Source: Salvelinus alpinus
Lineage: Eukaryota > Chordata > Actinopteri > Salmoniformes > Salmonidae
Direction: 5' to 3'
DNA: 64,000 bases
Assembly: GCF_045679555.1 (NCBI RefSeq)
Contig: NC_092100.1
Coordinates: 33,729,106-33,793,105, forward strand
The position numbers and the translations under genes are program-made. The stretch's first letter is position 1. Each line of letters opens with the position of its first letter. Below are positions 1 to 24,228 of this stretch, in pieces. The notes below the pieces were generated by a model. The model saw only the letters and a program-made list of their open reading frames with translations, was not told the DNA's origin and ran no database searches.

Positions 1-830
1 AGTCAGGAGGGGAGAAGTTCTCAACTTCAAAACTTCGTTCTCGCCATAGCAAAGCTAGCCTAGCTTACCTCGCTGTACTCACTACTGCTTGTTTGTTGTG
101 ATTGCATGGCAAAGACATACCCACATCAAATTTCTTAGGATCCCTCAACCTTGATCCATCATCCTCTACATTCTTCACTGCCTCAGCATACGACACCTGT
201 ACTTCTCTGGCACTGGCCACCTCAACCTGCCTATTTCACACCAGACACTTCTGATCCCCAGTAATATTGGCACCCCTACAGTTGACACGCACAACTTTTT
301 CACCAAAACAACACATTCCTCTGTCCCATGCCCTCCTGCACACTCCTCACATCTAGGAATATCCCTCCTACACACTGCTATAACATGACCATAAGCATGG
401 CACCTGAAATACCGTAGTGGGTTCGGCACAAAAGCTCTAACAGGTTACCTGACATATCCTAACACGACTTTGTCAGCCAAAAGGCAGCGATCCACTTTTT
501 CCAAGAAAGTCACTCCTACTGGGCCAGAATCATTGTTGTCATAACCATTTGGAAAAGACTCGGGGATCTTCACCACACCTGCCATATCACTCATCAACTT
601 CACTTTCTAAGCTATCGGAGCACACTTTGCACTGTTGGTACTTAGCGCCAATCTTCCTTGACACAATGTTTCCCTTTGCACTCAGCTTCTCTCCTTCTTC
701 CTTGCTTTCCTATCTCCGCTTCCGACCAAGAAACGGGGTCTCCTCCACTCGCCATCTTTCCGGGCTGCTTCTCTTTCTTCATAACCGCCTGTCTCCAAAG
801 ACAATTATCATACATTTCTGACAACATACA
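1..830 (-). mobile_element. LINE fragment: decayed ORF1 with zinc knuckles
   Basis: Read on the minus strand, 429-175 encodes a stretch of the gag-like ORF1 protein of a fish non-LTR retrotransposon, which would bind element RNA. Two CCHC-like knuckles are visible. The first reads YFRCHAYGHVIAVC and appears to have lost its first cysteine (Tyr in its place). The second is CEECAGGHGTEEC. Flanking minus-strand sequence up to about 830 continues the same gene, but in other frames with stops, so it is a pseudogene. The element runs off the left edge, and a tRNA-derived SINE lies directly to its right. The LINE clade is not certain from this piece. Confidence 0.6.
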
Positions 831-870
831 TGAAAATGTACCATGTCTCCATTTCCTCCTCTTAATGTTT

Positions 871-1440
871 TTAACACTGCAAGTCAGTTATGAACAAATT
901 CTTATTACGGCCCTCCCCGGCCAAACCTGGACGACGCTGGGCCAAATGCACACCGACTTATGGGACTCCCAATCACGACCGGATGTGATGTAGCTTGGAT
1001 TCGAGCAGGGACTGCAGTGATGCCTCTTCAAATCAAATCAAGTTTATTTTATATAGCCCTTCGTACATCAGCTAATATCTCGAAGTGCTGTACAGAAACC
1101 CAGCCTAAAACCCCAAACAGCAAGCAATGCAGGTGTAGAAGCACGGTGGCTAGGAAAAACTCCCTAGAAAGGCCAAAACCTAGGAAGAAACCTAGAGAGG
1201 AACCAGGCTATGAGGGGTGGCCAGTCCTCTTCTGGCTGTGCCGGGTGGAGATTATAACAGAACATGGCCAAGATGTTCAAAATGTTCATAAGTGACAAGC
1301 ATGGTCAAATAATAATCAGGAATAAATGTCAGTTGGCTTTTCATAGCCGATCATTAAGAGTTGAAAACAGCAGGTCTGGGACAGGTTGCACTGAGATGCA
1401 CTGAGATGCAGTGCCTAAGACCACTGCACGACTCGGGAGC
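871..1440 (-). mobile_element. tRNA-derived SINE split by another repeat
   Basis: The left part (871-1026) carries the salmonid SINE tail (AAGTCAGTTATGAACAAATT), then the GGACGACGCTGGGCC body. The tRNA-like head (GATGCAGTGCCTAAGACC...ACTCGGGAG) resumes at about 1387-1440. The SINE is therefore on the minus strand and is interrupted by the element at 1027-1386. A short tandem duplication (GCACTGAGAT twice) lies at the right junction. Confidence 0.7.
1027..1386. repeat. Salmonid interspersed repeat nested in a SINE
   Basis: This 360-bp block starts CAAATCAAATCAAGTTTATT and contains the TATATAGCCC, GGTGGCTAGGAAAAACTCCC and GTGCCGGGTGGAGATTATAA segments seen in an abundant salmonid repeat. It has no coding capacity. 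I cannot assign it to a transposon class from sequence alone. It lies exactly between the two halves of a SINE, so it inserted later. Confidence 0.55.
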
Positions 1441-1835
1441 CCTATTTCCGCCATCCTCGCAGATAACCCTCGTTTCAACACAGTACAATTAATCTTCTGT
1501 TAGCTAACTTGACAAAGCCATCCAGCTAGCCAGCCGCCATAATACCTCCAATCGAACAGTGGAATCATATTGGTATAATTGAATTGTATGGGTTGCCTAT
1601 CATTTCATCTACAATATTCATCCAGCAGAGGTCGCTCTAGGCCCACTCAAGTTCTACAAATGCATTCATATTTTATTCCAGCAGGTGGGGTTGATAGAAC
1701 ACAGTGTCAAATGATTTTCCAAAGATCTACAACTGTATAAAAACCAGACTAAGGAGATAACATCTTTCTTGGGCCACATTTATGCAATGTGATTAATTAT
1801 ATATTGCCTATTGGGTGACATCTATACTTAAATAA

Positions 1836-2022
1836 GGGGTGGCAGGTAGTCTAATGGTTAAAGGGTTGGGCCAGTAACCAAAAGGTTGCTAGATCGAATC
1901 CCCGAGCTGACAAGGTAAAAATCTGTCGTTCTGCACCCTGAACAAGGCAGTTAACCCACTGTTCCTGGCCGTCATTGTAAAAAAGAATTTGTTCTAAACT
2001 GATTTACCTAGTTAAAAATAAC
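1836..2022 (+). mobile_element. HpaI-type SINE
   Basis: It has a tRNA-like head (GGTAGTCTAATGGTTAAAGG, then AGGTTGCTAGATCGAATCCC, matching the A and B boxes of a polymerase III promoter). The body contains CAGTTAACCC, which holds the HpaI site that names the family, and the tail is AGAATTTGTTCT...CCTAGTTAAA. It is close to full length. HpaI SINEs are restricted to salmonids, so it is also a marker of the host lineage. Confidence 0.85.
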
Positions 2023-3082
2023 CTCTTTCACATTGAGAAACTTATCCTATCAGTGTAGAATGTCATGATTTTTTTATCTTTTACTGGTTTGTATTGTGAT
2101 ACAGTATGTTATGCTAGATTTAGATCATTTGAATTATTTTTACATTTCACTAGGGTGTACGAGATGTGGGTAAACTGTACATTGTGTCATCTCTGAACCC
2201 AGACCCGAATCTTGCGTGCGCTGGCAATCTGTCACGAGACGAGAGACTACTATGTGTGCCATCCAGAACAGAAGGTGCCCTAAAGATATGTACCTGACCT
2301 TTGTACCGTAGGGCCTTTTGTTGGGTGATTCTTCATCTGTTAGACTATTTGAACTGTCATTGGTTGAACTGCATTCCAACTGTATTCAAAAACTGTTTAC
2401 ATTCCAAGGGTCCAAAGGTTGGGTGCTCACTCAAGTCATCACATTATGTCATAGCACTGACTCGCCTCTGACTGACCTTTCATCTAGATCACTGTAATAG
2501 TGAAAATGAATGCAAACTTGTCCAGGTATCTAGAGAATAACCAACCACAAGCCCATCTATTCAGAAAATTGATACATTTGTGTTCTTCTGAGTTCCGAAG
2601 TCATGCAGTGTTTTTGTCCTTTAATGCTCCCTCTTCCTTGGGAGGTGACCTGGCTGCTCTGAGCTGAGGGACGTTAATATGCTGCAAGCTTTGACTCCCA
2701 CATGCCTACACACTACCCATTCTTTCTCCCAGTATGGTAACCCGCGCCAGCTAAAATTAGGGCCCTTCACAGCGGTGACTGAGAATATGGAATGTGAGAG
2801 GATTGTTTCAGCTTCATAAACCAGTCCATACACCACCCATCTGGGCCTATCAACCCATAGAATATATAACCTACACTGAATTTGGACTACCAGCATAGTG
2901 CCTTTGCTCTTACTGCTGAGAATCAATTATACCTACATAAAGACATACTAATCTATTCACTTTATAATCTATTACATCTATACATGGCTGCATGGCTATT
3001 CCCTCTATAATCTATAATATATTCGATCTATGCATGGCAGCATGTAACATTCTGCCTGTATGAAGGTCCAGGCTTCTAACAT
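2023..3082. other. No gene recognised
   Basis: This is AT-rich sequence with scattered short open frames on both strands, none with a recognisable domain or splice pattern. I see no clear repeat boundary. Confidence 0.4.
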
Positions 3083-3265
3083 CAAATCAAATTGTATTTG
3101 TCACATGCGCCAAATACAACAGGTGTAGACTTTACCGTGAAATGCGTACTTACGAGCTCTTTCCCAATGATGTTAAAATAAGACATATTTAAAATGATAA
3201 CCCAAGAGGAATAAAGACCACAAGAATGCGGTTATATACAGGGAGTACCATATCTCGTACCATAC
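3083..3265 (-). mobile_element. 3' tail of a CR1/Rex1-like LINE
   Basis: It starts CAAATCAAATTGTATTTGTC ACATGCG and continues into the tail seen again at 24229 and 61770, where the same tail precedes LINE coding remnants. Here only the 3' non-coding end is present, 5'-truncated as is usual for LINE insertions. It lies about 250 bp upstream of the idh2 start codon, so it marks the outer limit of a compact promoter. Confidence 0.55.
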
Positions 3266-3390
3266 AGCTCCATGAACGAAAATTAACTGACCCTTATCTG
3301 GAGTCTAGACAGCAGTAGTGGAATGAAACTCAGAAATACTCTTCTGATTGGGGATGGTCAATTAGAAGTCCCTCCCTCCTCTATCACTTT

Positions 3391-3403
3391 TGACGTAGCG
3401 TCA
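3391..3403 (+). promoter_or_regulatory. CRE-like inverted half-sites upstream of idh2
   Basis: TGACGTAGCGTCA is two TGACG half-sites in inverted orientation with a 3-base spacer, 111 bases upstream of the idh2 ATG. The canonical CREB/ATF site is TGACGTCA, so this is a spaced variant and binding is a guess. No TATA box is obvious between it and the start codon. Confidence 0.3.
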
Positions 3404-3513
3404 AGCGTGTAGAGTGGGGAGGTGCTGCGTCTATTGCAGTGAGCGGCATTTCATTTCGACCCTTCTTTGCTCGGTGTTTGTCGGATATCAACTGCTAGTA
3501 ATTTGGGCAAGCC

Positions 3514-11125
<7,612 letters not shown>

Positions 11126-11445
11126 AATATTTAAATTTAGAGTACAGCTAGCCTGCAAATGACAAATGTTGTCATTCTGTTTTTGTACCTTGTTTTTAAT
11201 TTAGGTCAAGATAGCCACATGCGTATTGTCTGAAGGAAGAAGTCATCTGTAGAGCATTATTCAGTGTACCAGATTAGGTCCTTCTTTTATTCAGAGCTCT
11301 GTTCCATCTAGCACTCCTTCACCCTTCTTTCCCCATGTCTCCGAGGTTATATTTTTATGTGAAGTACTGTATTATACCTTGGAAGAAACTTGAAGGCGAT
11401 GTCAAGAATATTTGCTAATAAATCTTCCTTGTTGGATCCTATGCT
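11126..11445 (+). other. idh2 3' UTR with poly(A) signal
   Basis: It follows the TAA stop at 11123-11125. AATAAA occurs at the stop codon itself (11121) and, better placed, at 11417-11422, which would put cleavage near 11435-11445. The UTR is about 310 bases and repeat-free. Confidence 0.6.
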
Positions 11446-13040
11446 AGTATTCTGCCTCCATTTTTATCTTGTAAGATAAAAGGTGCACACTGATTTAAAG
11501 TTTTAAAATAGATTTATTATTTTACAGTATTGTCTGGTACACATTTTACATTTCTATCAACAGCATATTTCCACACCAATGTGTAACACAGAAAGCCATT
11601 CAAGTTCCAGATCATTTTTTTTCCCATTTGTTTCATCACTAGAGACTTGTTTTTCCCCCACAAAAATGAGCATTTTGTATATTAAGCGCACTATATCAAC
11701 ATTGTGTATGGATACCATAATGGTGTTACAACAAATGGCTGCTTCAGACAAGAGGCCATGTCTGGCAAATCTACCAGATACAGTCACAAACTGAACCTTC
11801 CCCCTACTTGGACTGGCAGGTACTACAACAGCACTATGCCTTACTTTGAGACTGCACTATTGTATACTACATCTCTTGATGTATGTAGGCCTCTGTATGC
11901 CGCAATTCAGCTTTTAGCTGCAAATGTGTACAATTCAAAATAAACCTTGCATATATACCTAGTTTGCAGGTGGTTTTAAAGCGAAGCACAGGGGGAAACA
12001 ATATATAGGGAATTTCCCAAGTCATTTTCTGCTCGGTCCGTGGCCCTGTCACATGTTGGGAGGTTGTCGTTCATCACTTTAGACCAGTGTGTAGCATGAT
12101 GGATTGCACAGTCCTGGAGACACAAGGGCACTTTATTTCTGTCTAAAGTTTTTTAGGACAGATCCTGTTGCAATTCACCCATCAAAACCACAATGAGTAT
12201 GCAGGGGCTGTGTTTGCGTTTGAGAAATGTTGCAGTCTGTTCCATGAAGGCTTGCATGGGACATGAATTGTGAAGGATCCTAAAAAAAACTGCGCTAGTG
12301 TCTTAGTGGTAATCGTTTGGAAAAATCTACTGGGGGGAGCATGAAGCCTAAAAAGTAATTGCATGAAGTCTGCTATTCGGGGACGTGAAATCGAATGTCC
12401 TAGCTCTACAAAGCAGAGAGTGGGTGTCACTACACTGCTATTGTCCTCAGCTGTAGGGTTTGGCCTTGTGGCCCAACATTGGTCAGATTCTTTGGCACAT
12501 GGTGGCTACATCAGAAGGGCAATTCGAACATATTTTATTTTGCTTTTAGCTCACTTAAAGATGTGGGCTGCATCAATACAATTATTTAACTCGGGATCAA
12601 TAACAAAAATGTCTGCCAATGCAGAAACTTCAAATCAAGCTGGTAACATGGGGCCATAAAGTGATGACTTGCGCAGAACCAGCCAACTCGAGGAGTCTGA
12701 ATGACACTGGCCGAATGATTCTTTCTGCACATTTCAAATACAACAGAATATGAAATGAACATCCTATGTTATCTAAACCTAGAACTGTAGTTGAAACTAC
12801 TCACAGTATAAATGTAAAACAGAGAAGTAAATAAAAATAAAAGTTGGTTGGCTAACCATCATGAGAACTGCTTGAATGGTATCAGCTTTGGTAAGTGACA
12901 TGAACAGAGGACACATTTACTTGACTGGCTTGTAAGCATTGTTATATATGTTAATAAAAGCAATAATACTCAGCTGTATTCTAATTTACCCACACAGACT
13001 TACTGGGGGATGGCTCTGAATGAGTAAGTGCATTTTACTA
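11446..13040 (-). other. Possible long 3' UTR of znf710
   Basis: There is no coding gene in this stretch. Read on the minus strand it is AT-rich and ends in AATAAA (11518-11513), which would suit the distal end of a znf710 3' UTR. A closer signal exists at 13582-13577, so this span may instead be intergenic. No domain-bearing ORF is present. Confidence 0.3.
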
Positions 13041-13205
13041 TTACATTTTAGTCATTTAGCAGACACTCTTGTCCAGAGCGATTTACAGTAGTGAGCGACT
13101 TACAGTAGTGAGTGATTACATTTTCGTACTGGTCCCCCGTGGGAATCGATGCCACAATCCTGGTGTTGCAAGTACCGTACTCTACCAACTGAGCCACGTC
13201 TGTAC
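13041..13205 (-). mobile_element. tRNA-derived SINE (tRNA-like head on minus strand)
   Basis: On the minus strand it begins with a tRNA-like segment (GGCTCAGTTGGTAGAG, then GATTCCCACGGGGGACC, A- and B-box like) followed by a short body ending in AGCAGAC...GACTAAAATGTAA. It resembles widespread fish tRNA-derived SINEs. It is not a tRNA gene: there is no intact acceptor stem, and the body continues beyond the tRNA part. Confidence 0.55.
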
Positions 13206-13576
13206 TGTATGGGTGTTTCCCTACAAAGTGTGCTTACAGAGTTAGGCCACCTCTGGGGATGTATGTTGAGTATGTCTCTCCCAGAGGTTTAGATGATGGT
13301 TTATTTTCAGATATGACCCCTTTTTCCTGTGAAAACTACATTTATCAATCACAATGTTGTGGCAGCTAGAGCTGAAGTCACATTTCAGCACAAAACAAAC
13401 AGACCGATGAGAAATCTACAATCCCAAATTACCTGTCTCTCACTCCCAATGAATGCCAGAGCGAGAGAACAGATTCCAGTGTATATGAATGGGCAGACTC
13501 CACCACTTTAAATCATGCCCTTACAGTGAGTAAAAGCTCATCACATTGCTGTCAGCTGCTAGTGGCACTAACTTCC

Positions 13577-13582
13577 TTTATT
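13577..13582 (-). terminator. Proximal poly(A) signal for znf710
   Basis: AATAAA on the minus strand (TTTATT on plus), about 40 bases past the znf710 stop codon. Its use would give a very short 3' UTR. Confidence 0.4.
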
Positions 13583-13620
13583 AGTTTACATTTCTACTCA
13601 ATATGGGGTCTTTTAATCAT

Positions 13621-19836
<6,216 letters not shown>

Positions 19837-19876
19837 CCTTCAGGAGAACTGAGTGGAGTAAAAAAAATCCGGCTCC

Positions 19877-19884
19877 TATTTATA
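19877..19884 (-). promoter_or_regulatory. TATA-like box upstream of the first znf710 coding exon
   Basis: TATAAATA on the minus strand, about 45 bases before the ATG at 19836. It could be a real core promoter giving a very short leader. Alternatively, the T-rich run and CAG at 19849-19851 are a splice acceptor joining an upstream non-coding exon. Sequence alone does not decide. Confidence 0.25.
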
Positions 19885-19958
19885 TCTGTGGGAGAGTGGG
19901 GCGGTCCCACGACTCATCCTCCTCCTACTGTTGCTGTTATCAGAACTGACTGTGCCTG

Positions 19959-20083
<125 letters not shown>

Positions 20084-20607
20084 ATTTCTTTCTCCCTCCC
20101 TCTCTCCCTCCCAGCTCACTTCTCTTTATCTCTCTCCCCCTCTCCTTTTTCTTTCTCTTCCTAGTCTCTCTCTCTCTCTCTCTTTCACTCACACAGACAC
20201 ACCGACAAACACACGCACATACAGCGCACACATTTTATCTCTCTTTCTCACACACACAATTCAGCATGACCCTTCAACAGACGTTTGTCTTTAAGGCACA
20301 CAGAAACCCAAGCCTATCTTCTCTTTATCACACTCATACTTTGCATTTCCTTTAGCAAGCCTAATCAAACACACAAACAATTATAACATCTAATCGGTAG
20401 TTCCTCTGTGCGTGCGCACGTACACACACAGACACACACATTCACACACATGCACACACAGTATAGGTGGATGTGTCTCTGTCAGTGGCTAACTATCAAA
20501 TAAGATATGCTAACATTTTAACTTTCCAGAGAACATGTATATTTCTGTCTTTATTTATTACATTTAATTAATTAAACGCGAGACAGTTTGAAGTGTACCA
20601 TGTCTGA

Positions 20608-21290
20608 GATTCAGTAGAAAAATGAGTGACAAAAGAAAGAGAAGGAGAAAGAAAGGAGAAAAAAGCAGTCAGGAAAGAGAGGGAGGGAGTGAGACAGACA
20701 TGGGGGAGAGAGAATAAGGAAGAAAGAGGGAGAGGGAGGGGGAGTGAGGCAGAGAGGAGGGAGGACGGGGGGGTGAGAGAGACAGAGACAGAAAGAAAAA
20801 GAGAGAGAGGAAAGAGAGATGGGGGAGGGGGAGGGAAGAACAGAATGCAGCAAAAAAGGAGGAAGAAGGGAAAGGAGAGACGGGGAGAGCAAAAGCATAA
20901 GAAAGGATGTGGTAAAAGAAAGAGAAAAAGAAAGAATGAAAGAAAGAAAGAAAGAAAAGAAAAGAGGAGGGAGGGAGGAGTTCTCTAGAGGGGGTGGGGA
21001 TGGGGAAGAGAGATAAAGAGAGGGAGGGCTGAAAGAACATGCAGTGAAAGAGGGAGAAGAGGAAGGGAGGGCTAGAGGAAAGAAGGAGAGGGAAAAAGAG
21101 AACAAAAAAGGGGGTATGGTGGAGTGTGAAAATAAAAAGAAGAGTCCATCAGCAAGAGAGAGAGAGGGGGAGTGCAGAATGAAGGAGAGAGGGGTGAGAG
21201 CGAGGGGAATGGAGAGAGAGGAAAGGAGATAGAGGGAGCGAGCGAGGGAGAGAGTGAGGAAAAGGAAAAACAGCAAGGGAAGACATTAAC
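20608..21290. repeat. 680-bp polypurine tract
   Basis: It is overwhelmingly A and G on the plus strand, with GAAAGAAAGAAAG at about 20936-20955 and many GGGAGAGAG motifs. The open frames on both strands are low-complexity artefacts (Arg/Glu/Lys-rich or Ser/Leu/Phe-rich). Confidence 0.85.
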
Positions 21291-21639
21291 TATTGAACTT
21301 CCAGATTTCTTTCAGGCTGTGTTCAGAAAGAGTGCGGCAAAGTATCTGCGGGCTGGGCACTGGGTGTGTGTGTGGGAAGGCAGTCAGTGGTCGAGCTGAT
21401 CTTGATAATGAGACAGGTACGCTATTATGAACATGCTTCTCTTTAATTCAGAAACAACTGATCAACATCCCTGACAGGGGGCTACTATCACAACACACAC
21501 ACCGACACACAAACGCACAGCCTACAGTAAATGAGCACATGCTAATCCTGATCGTATGGAGGCAGGCTGTGCATAATATTCTCCACTAAATAACAGGAAA
21601 GGGCAAACCTTGAAAACATTGATAAATAATCAGTGGTTG

Positions 21640-21850
21640 GGAGTGCTGAGAATGAGAGAGAGATAGAGAGAGGAAGGGAGAAGGAGATACAGAGATAGGG
21701 AGTGAGAGCGAGGGAAGGAGGGGGAGAGAGAGATTGAGTGAGGGTGTGATTGAGGGGGAGAGATAGCAGGAAGTCAAGAGAGAAAATAGGAGAGAAAATA
21801 TAAGGAGAGCAAGGGAAGAAACAAAGAGATAAGAGGCTGAAAGACAAAGA
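21640..21850. repeat. Shorter polypurine tract
   Basis: GA-rich on the plus strand, like the longer tract to its left. Confidence 0.7.
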
Positions 21851-22074
21851 AACCACATGGAAGAAACAACAAGGGACACGTACATAAAACAACACAGAAC
21901 TAGCCTATGGGGAAAATGAAAAAGACGACAAAAGTTTTGGGAAGGAACACACAATCTCTGTTCCAGGCCCCCATCTTTACAACACCAGAATACCAGAAAA
22001 AAATTTATAGTTACAGACCTCAATATTATATTGATACTTTGACTCCAGTATCGATTTCTACTTGGAGTATCGAG

Positions 22075-22115
22075 GTAGCGTTAGCTAAGTAGCGTTAGCT
22101 AAGTAGTGTTAGCTA
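22075..22115. repeat. 14-bp tandem repeat, about three copies
   Basis: The unit GTAGCGTTAGCTAA is repeated almost three times, followed by GTTAGCTAGCACTAGTTAGC. Confidence 0.75.
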
Positions 22116-22830
22116 GCACTAGTTAGCTGTACCAAAACTCTGGTATTTCTCATCTTATAGCTTGTTCTCCACTTTATTTCTAACTAGTGAGCCAACATGT
22201 TTTCAGTACTTTTATTTCGATGACTGATCAAAACGTATTTTCTAATGCTCTCTAAATATGGGGCTGCTGTTGGAAACCAGCACTAATATGATAGAGAGAG
22301 AGAGAAACATACAATGAATAACAATGAATCACTCCTCTCTGTGTTTCCACAGGTTTCCACATGCATCACATACTGAGAGAAACAGAGGGAAGTGAGCCAT
22401 GGCCCAGCTCTCACTAGTGTATCTACTAACACTCAACTGGGGTTTCCACTGTGTGTGTGTGTGTGTGTATGTGTGCGAGCGCTTCTGCGAACAGGGACAG
22501 GCGCACACTGACATCAACACACACTTTCAGGTCCCTCCACCACCCTACAGCTCTGAAACAACACACTTGACATGGGTGTCTGTGTAAGTTACTGTAAAAA
22601 TGTTCCTTTAAATTTCCTCACAGACTGGTTCTTTACATCTGTAATAAGAACCATAATATAGCCAACAGTATCATATCTCAGTGATAGTCAGATTTGATAC
22701 AATGTATTCTGGGAGAGAGAGAGAGACTCAGCTACCATAGGTCAGGATGGACTTCTAGTGATGAGTAATTATTATGTGAGACATGCAGAAACACCCACAC
22801 ACTCTTCAGTCTCAGGTTAGTCCTTCTCCA

Positions 22831-23367
22831 TACATTGAGTATACCAAATATTAGGAACAACTTCTTAATATTGAGTTGCAGCCCCCCTGCCCTTTTGCCC
22901 TCAGAACACCTACATTTGTCTCTCATGGACTCTGAAAGGTGTCGACTGCTTTCCACAGGGATGCTGGCCCATGTTCACTCCAGTGCTTCCCACAGTTGTG
23001 TCAAGTTGGCTGTTTGTCCTTTGGGTGTTGGACCATTCTTGATACACACAGCAAAATGTTGAGTGTGAAAAATCCAGCAGCGTTGCAGTTCTTGACACAA
23101 ACCGGTGCACCTGGCACCTACTATCATATCCCGTTCAAAGCCACTTACATTCTTTGTCTTTCCCATTCACCCTCTTAATGGCACACACACGCAATCCATG
23201 TTTCTATTATCTCAAGGCTTAAAAATCCTTCTTTAAGCTGTCTCCTCCCCTCATCTACACGAATTGAAATGGCATCAATAAGGCATCACAGCTTTCACCT
23301 AGATTCACCTGGTCAGTCTAAGTCATGGAAAGAGCAGGTGTTCTTAATGTTTTGTACAATCAGTTTA
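22831..23367. mobile_element. Non-autonomous DNA transposon with TIRs
   Basis: The left end, ACATTGAGTATACCAAATAT TAGGAAC, matches the reverse complement of the right end, AACTGATTGTACAAAACATT AAGAAC, at most positions. The interior (about 480 bp) has no intact ORF. It resembles an abundant salmonid element whose ends read GTACAAAACATTAGGAAC. Confidence 0.6.
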
Positions 23368-23989
23368 TGTTCCCCTGCCTCCCGTGTATTGAGCTCACAT
23401 AGCCAGTGCTTCAGAGACATCTTCATTCATCGTAGTGACTGATTGAGGAGCAAGGTATAAGAGATTATGGTGGCTCAGGGTAATGCTAAGCTTTGGACAT
23501 TGAGTCTCCACCTCCATTAGGTCTACTAGTAGCCATCTATAAAACAAACTTAAAGATATATTCACGTTTCAGGTGAGGTATAGAAAGCGTATTCGTCGAC
23601 CCGTCTTTCCAGTAAACCTCTTTACATTTTCTACACCCTGGGAAACAATGTGAAAAAAACTTCAAAGGAAATCACTTCCCTCTGGTTTTGAACCTGGACT
23701 TGTGATCAGTCCTATGGGCTAATGTTGTTTGTGGTCTCCCATCTCAGACCTGTATCAGGAAGCAGCCAGGCCCAGAGTCGGAGCCACACAAGCCTCACCT
23801 CTGCATGACACACTGATATAATAGTGTGCCTCAAGCATGATTAGCTGCCGTAATTAAGCTTTTCCCAAAAAAACACAGCAGGCTTTTTCATAAGCACAGA
23901 CAATTGCACAGCTTGAATTTGAGTGTCACAGATGGAATATTGCAATGGGTAAAAAAGCTGCCGCACCCTGCCTGCATCTCTCCAACTGT

Positions 23990-24215
23990 CTTCTTAACCT
24001 GGACTCAGGGGTAGACTAAACATAGTAAACAAAATCCATATGATATGTTACAATTGGTATGGTATGTATTAATTTATGGATGTCCATCATCCATTTCAGA
24101 TGATATGTTATGAATTCCAATTTGTATAATATGCTACGAATTGCAATTTGTTGTGTCTAATGTTAGCTTGGTAGCAAACACTAACATTAGCAAGGTGGCT
24201 AACATTAGCTAGGCA
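23990..24215. repeat. AT-rich interspersed repeat fragment
   Basis: It contains repeated ATGATATGTTA and TATGCTACGAATT-like words, then GTTAGCTTGGTAGC and GCTAACATTAGC. It starts GGACTCAGGGGTAG, a phrase found again at 45717. Class unknown. Confidence 0.35.
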
Positions 24216-24228
24216 AGGGGTCAAATCA

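Noticed and set aside
13041-13205. tRNA gene
   Set aside because: The A- and B-box-like parts belong to a SINE head; no proper cloverleaf with an acceptor stem can be drawn. The same applies to the other SINE heads at 1836, 28871 and 50948.
20611-21276. 221-codon Ser/Leu/Phe-rich frame
   Set aside because: It is the complement of a polypurine tract. A frame without stops is expected there because stop codons are rare in pure pyrimidine sequence.
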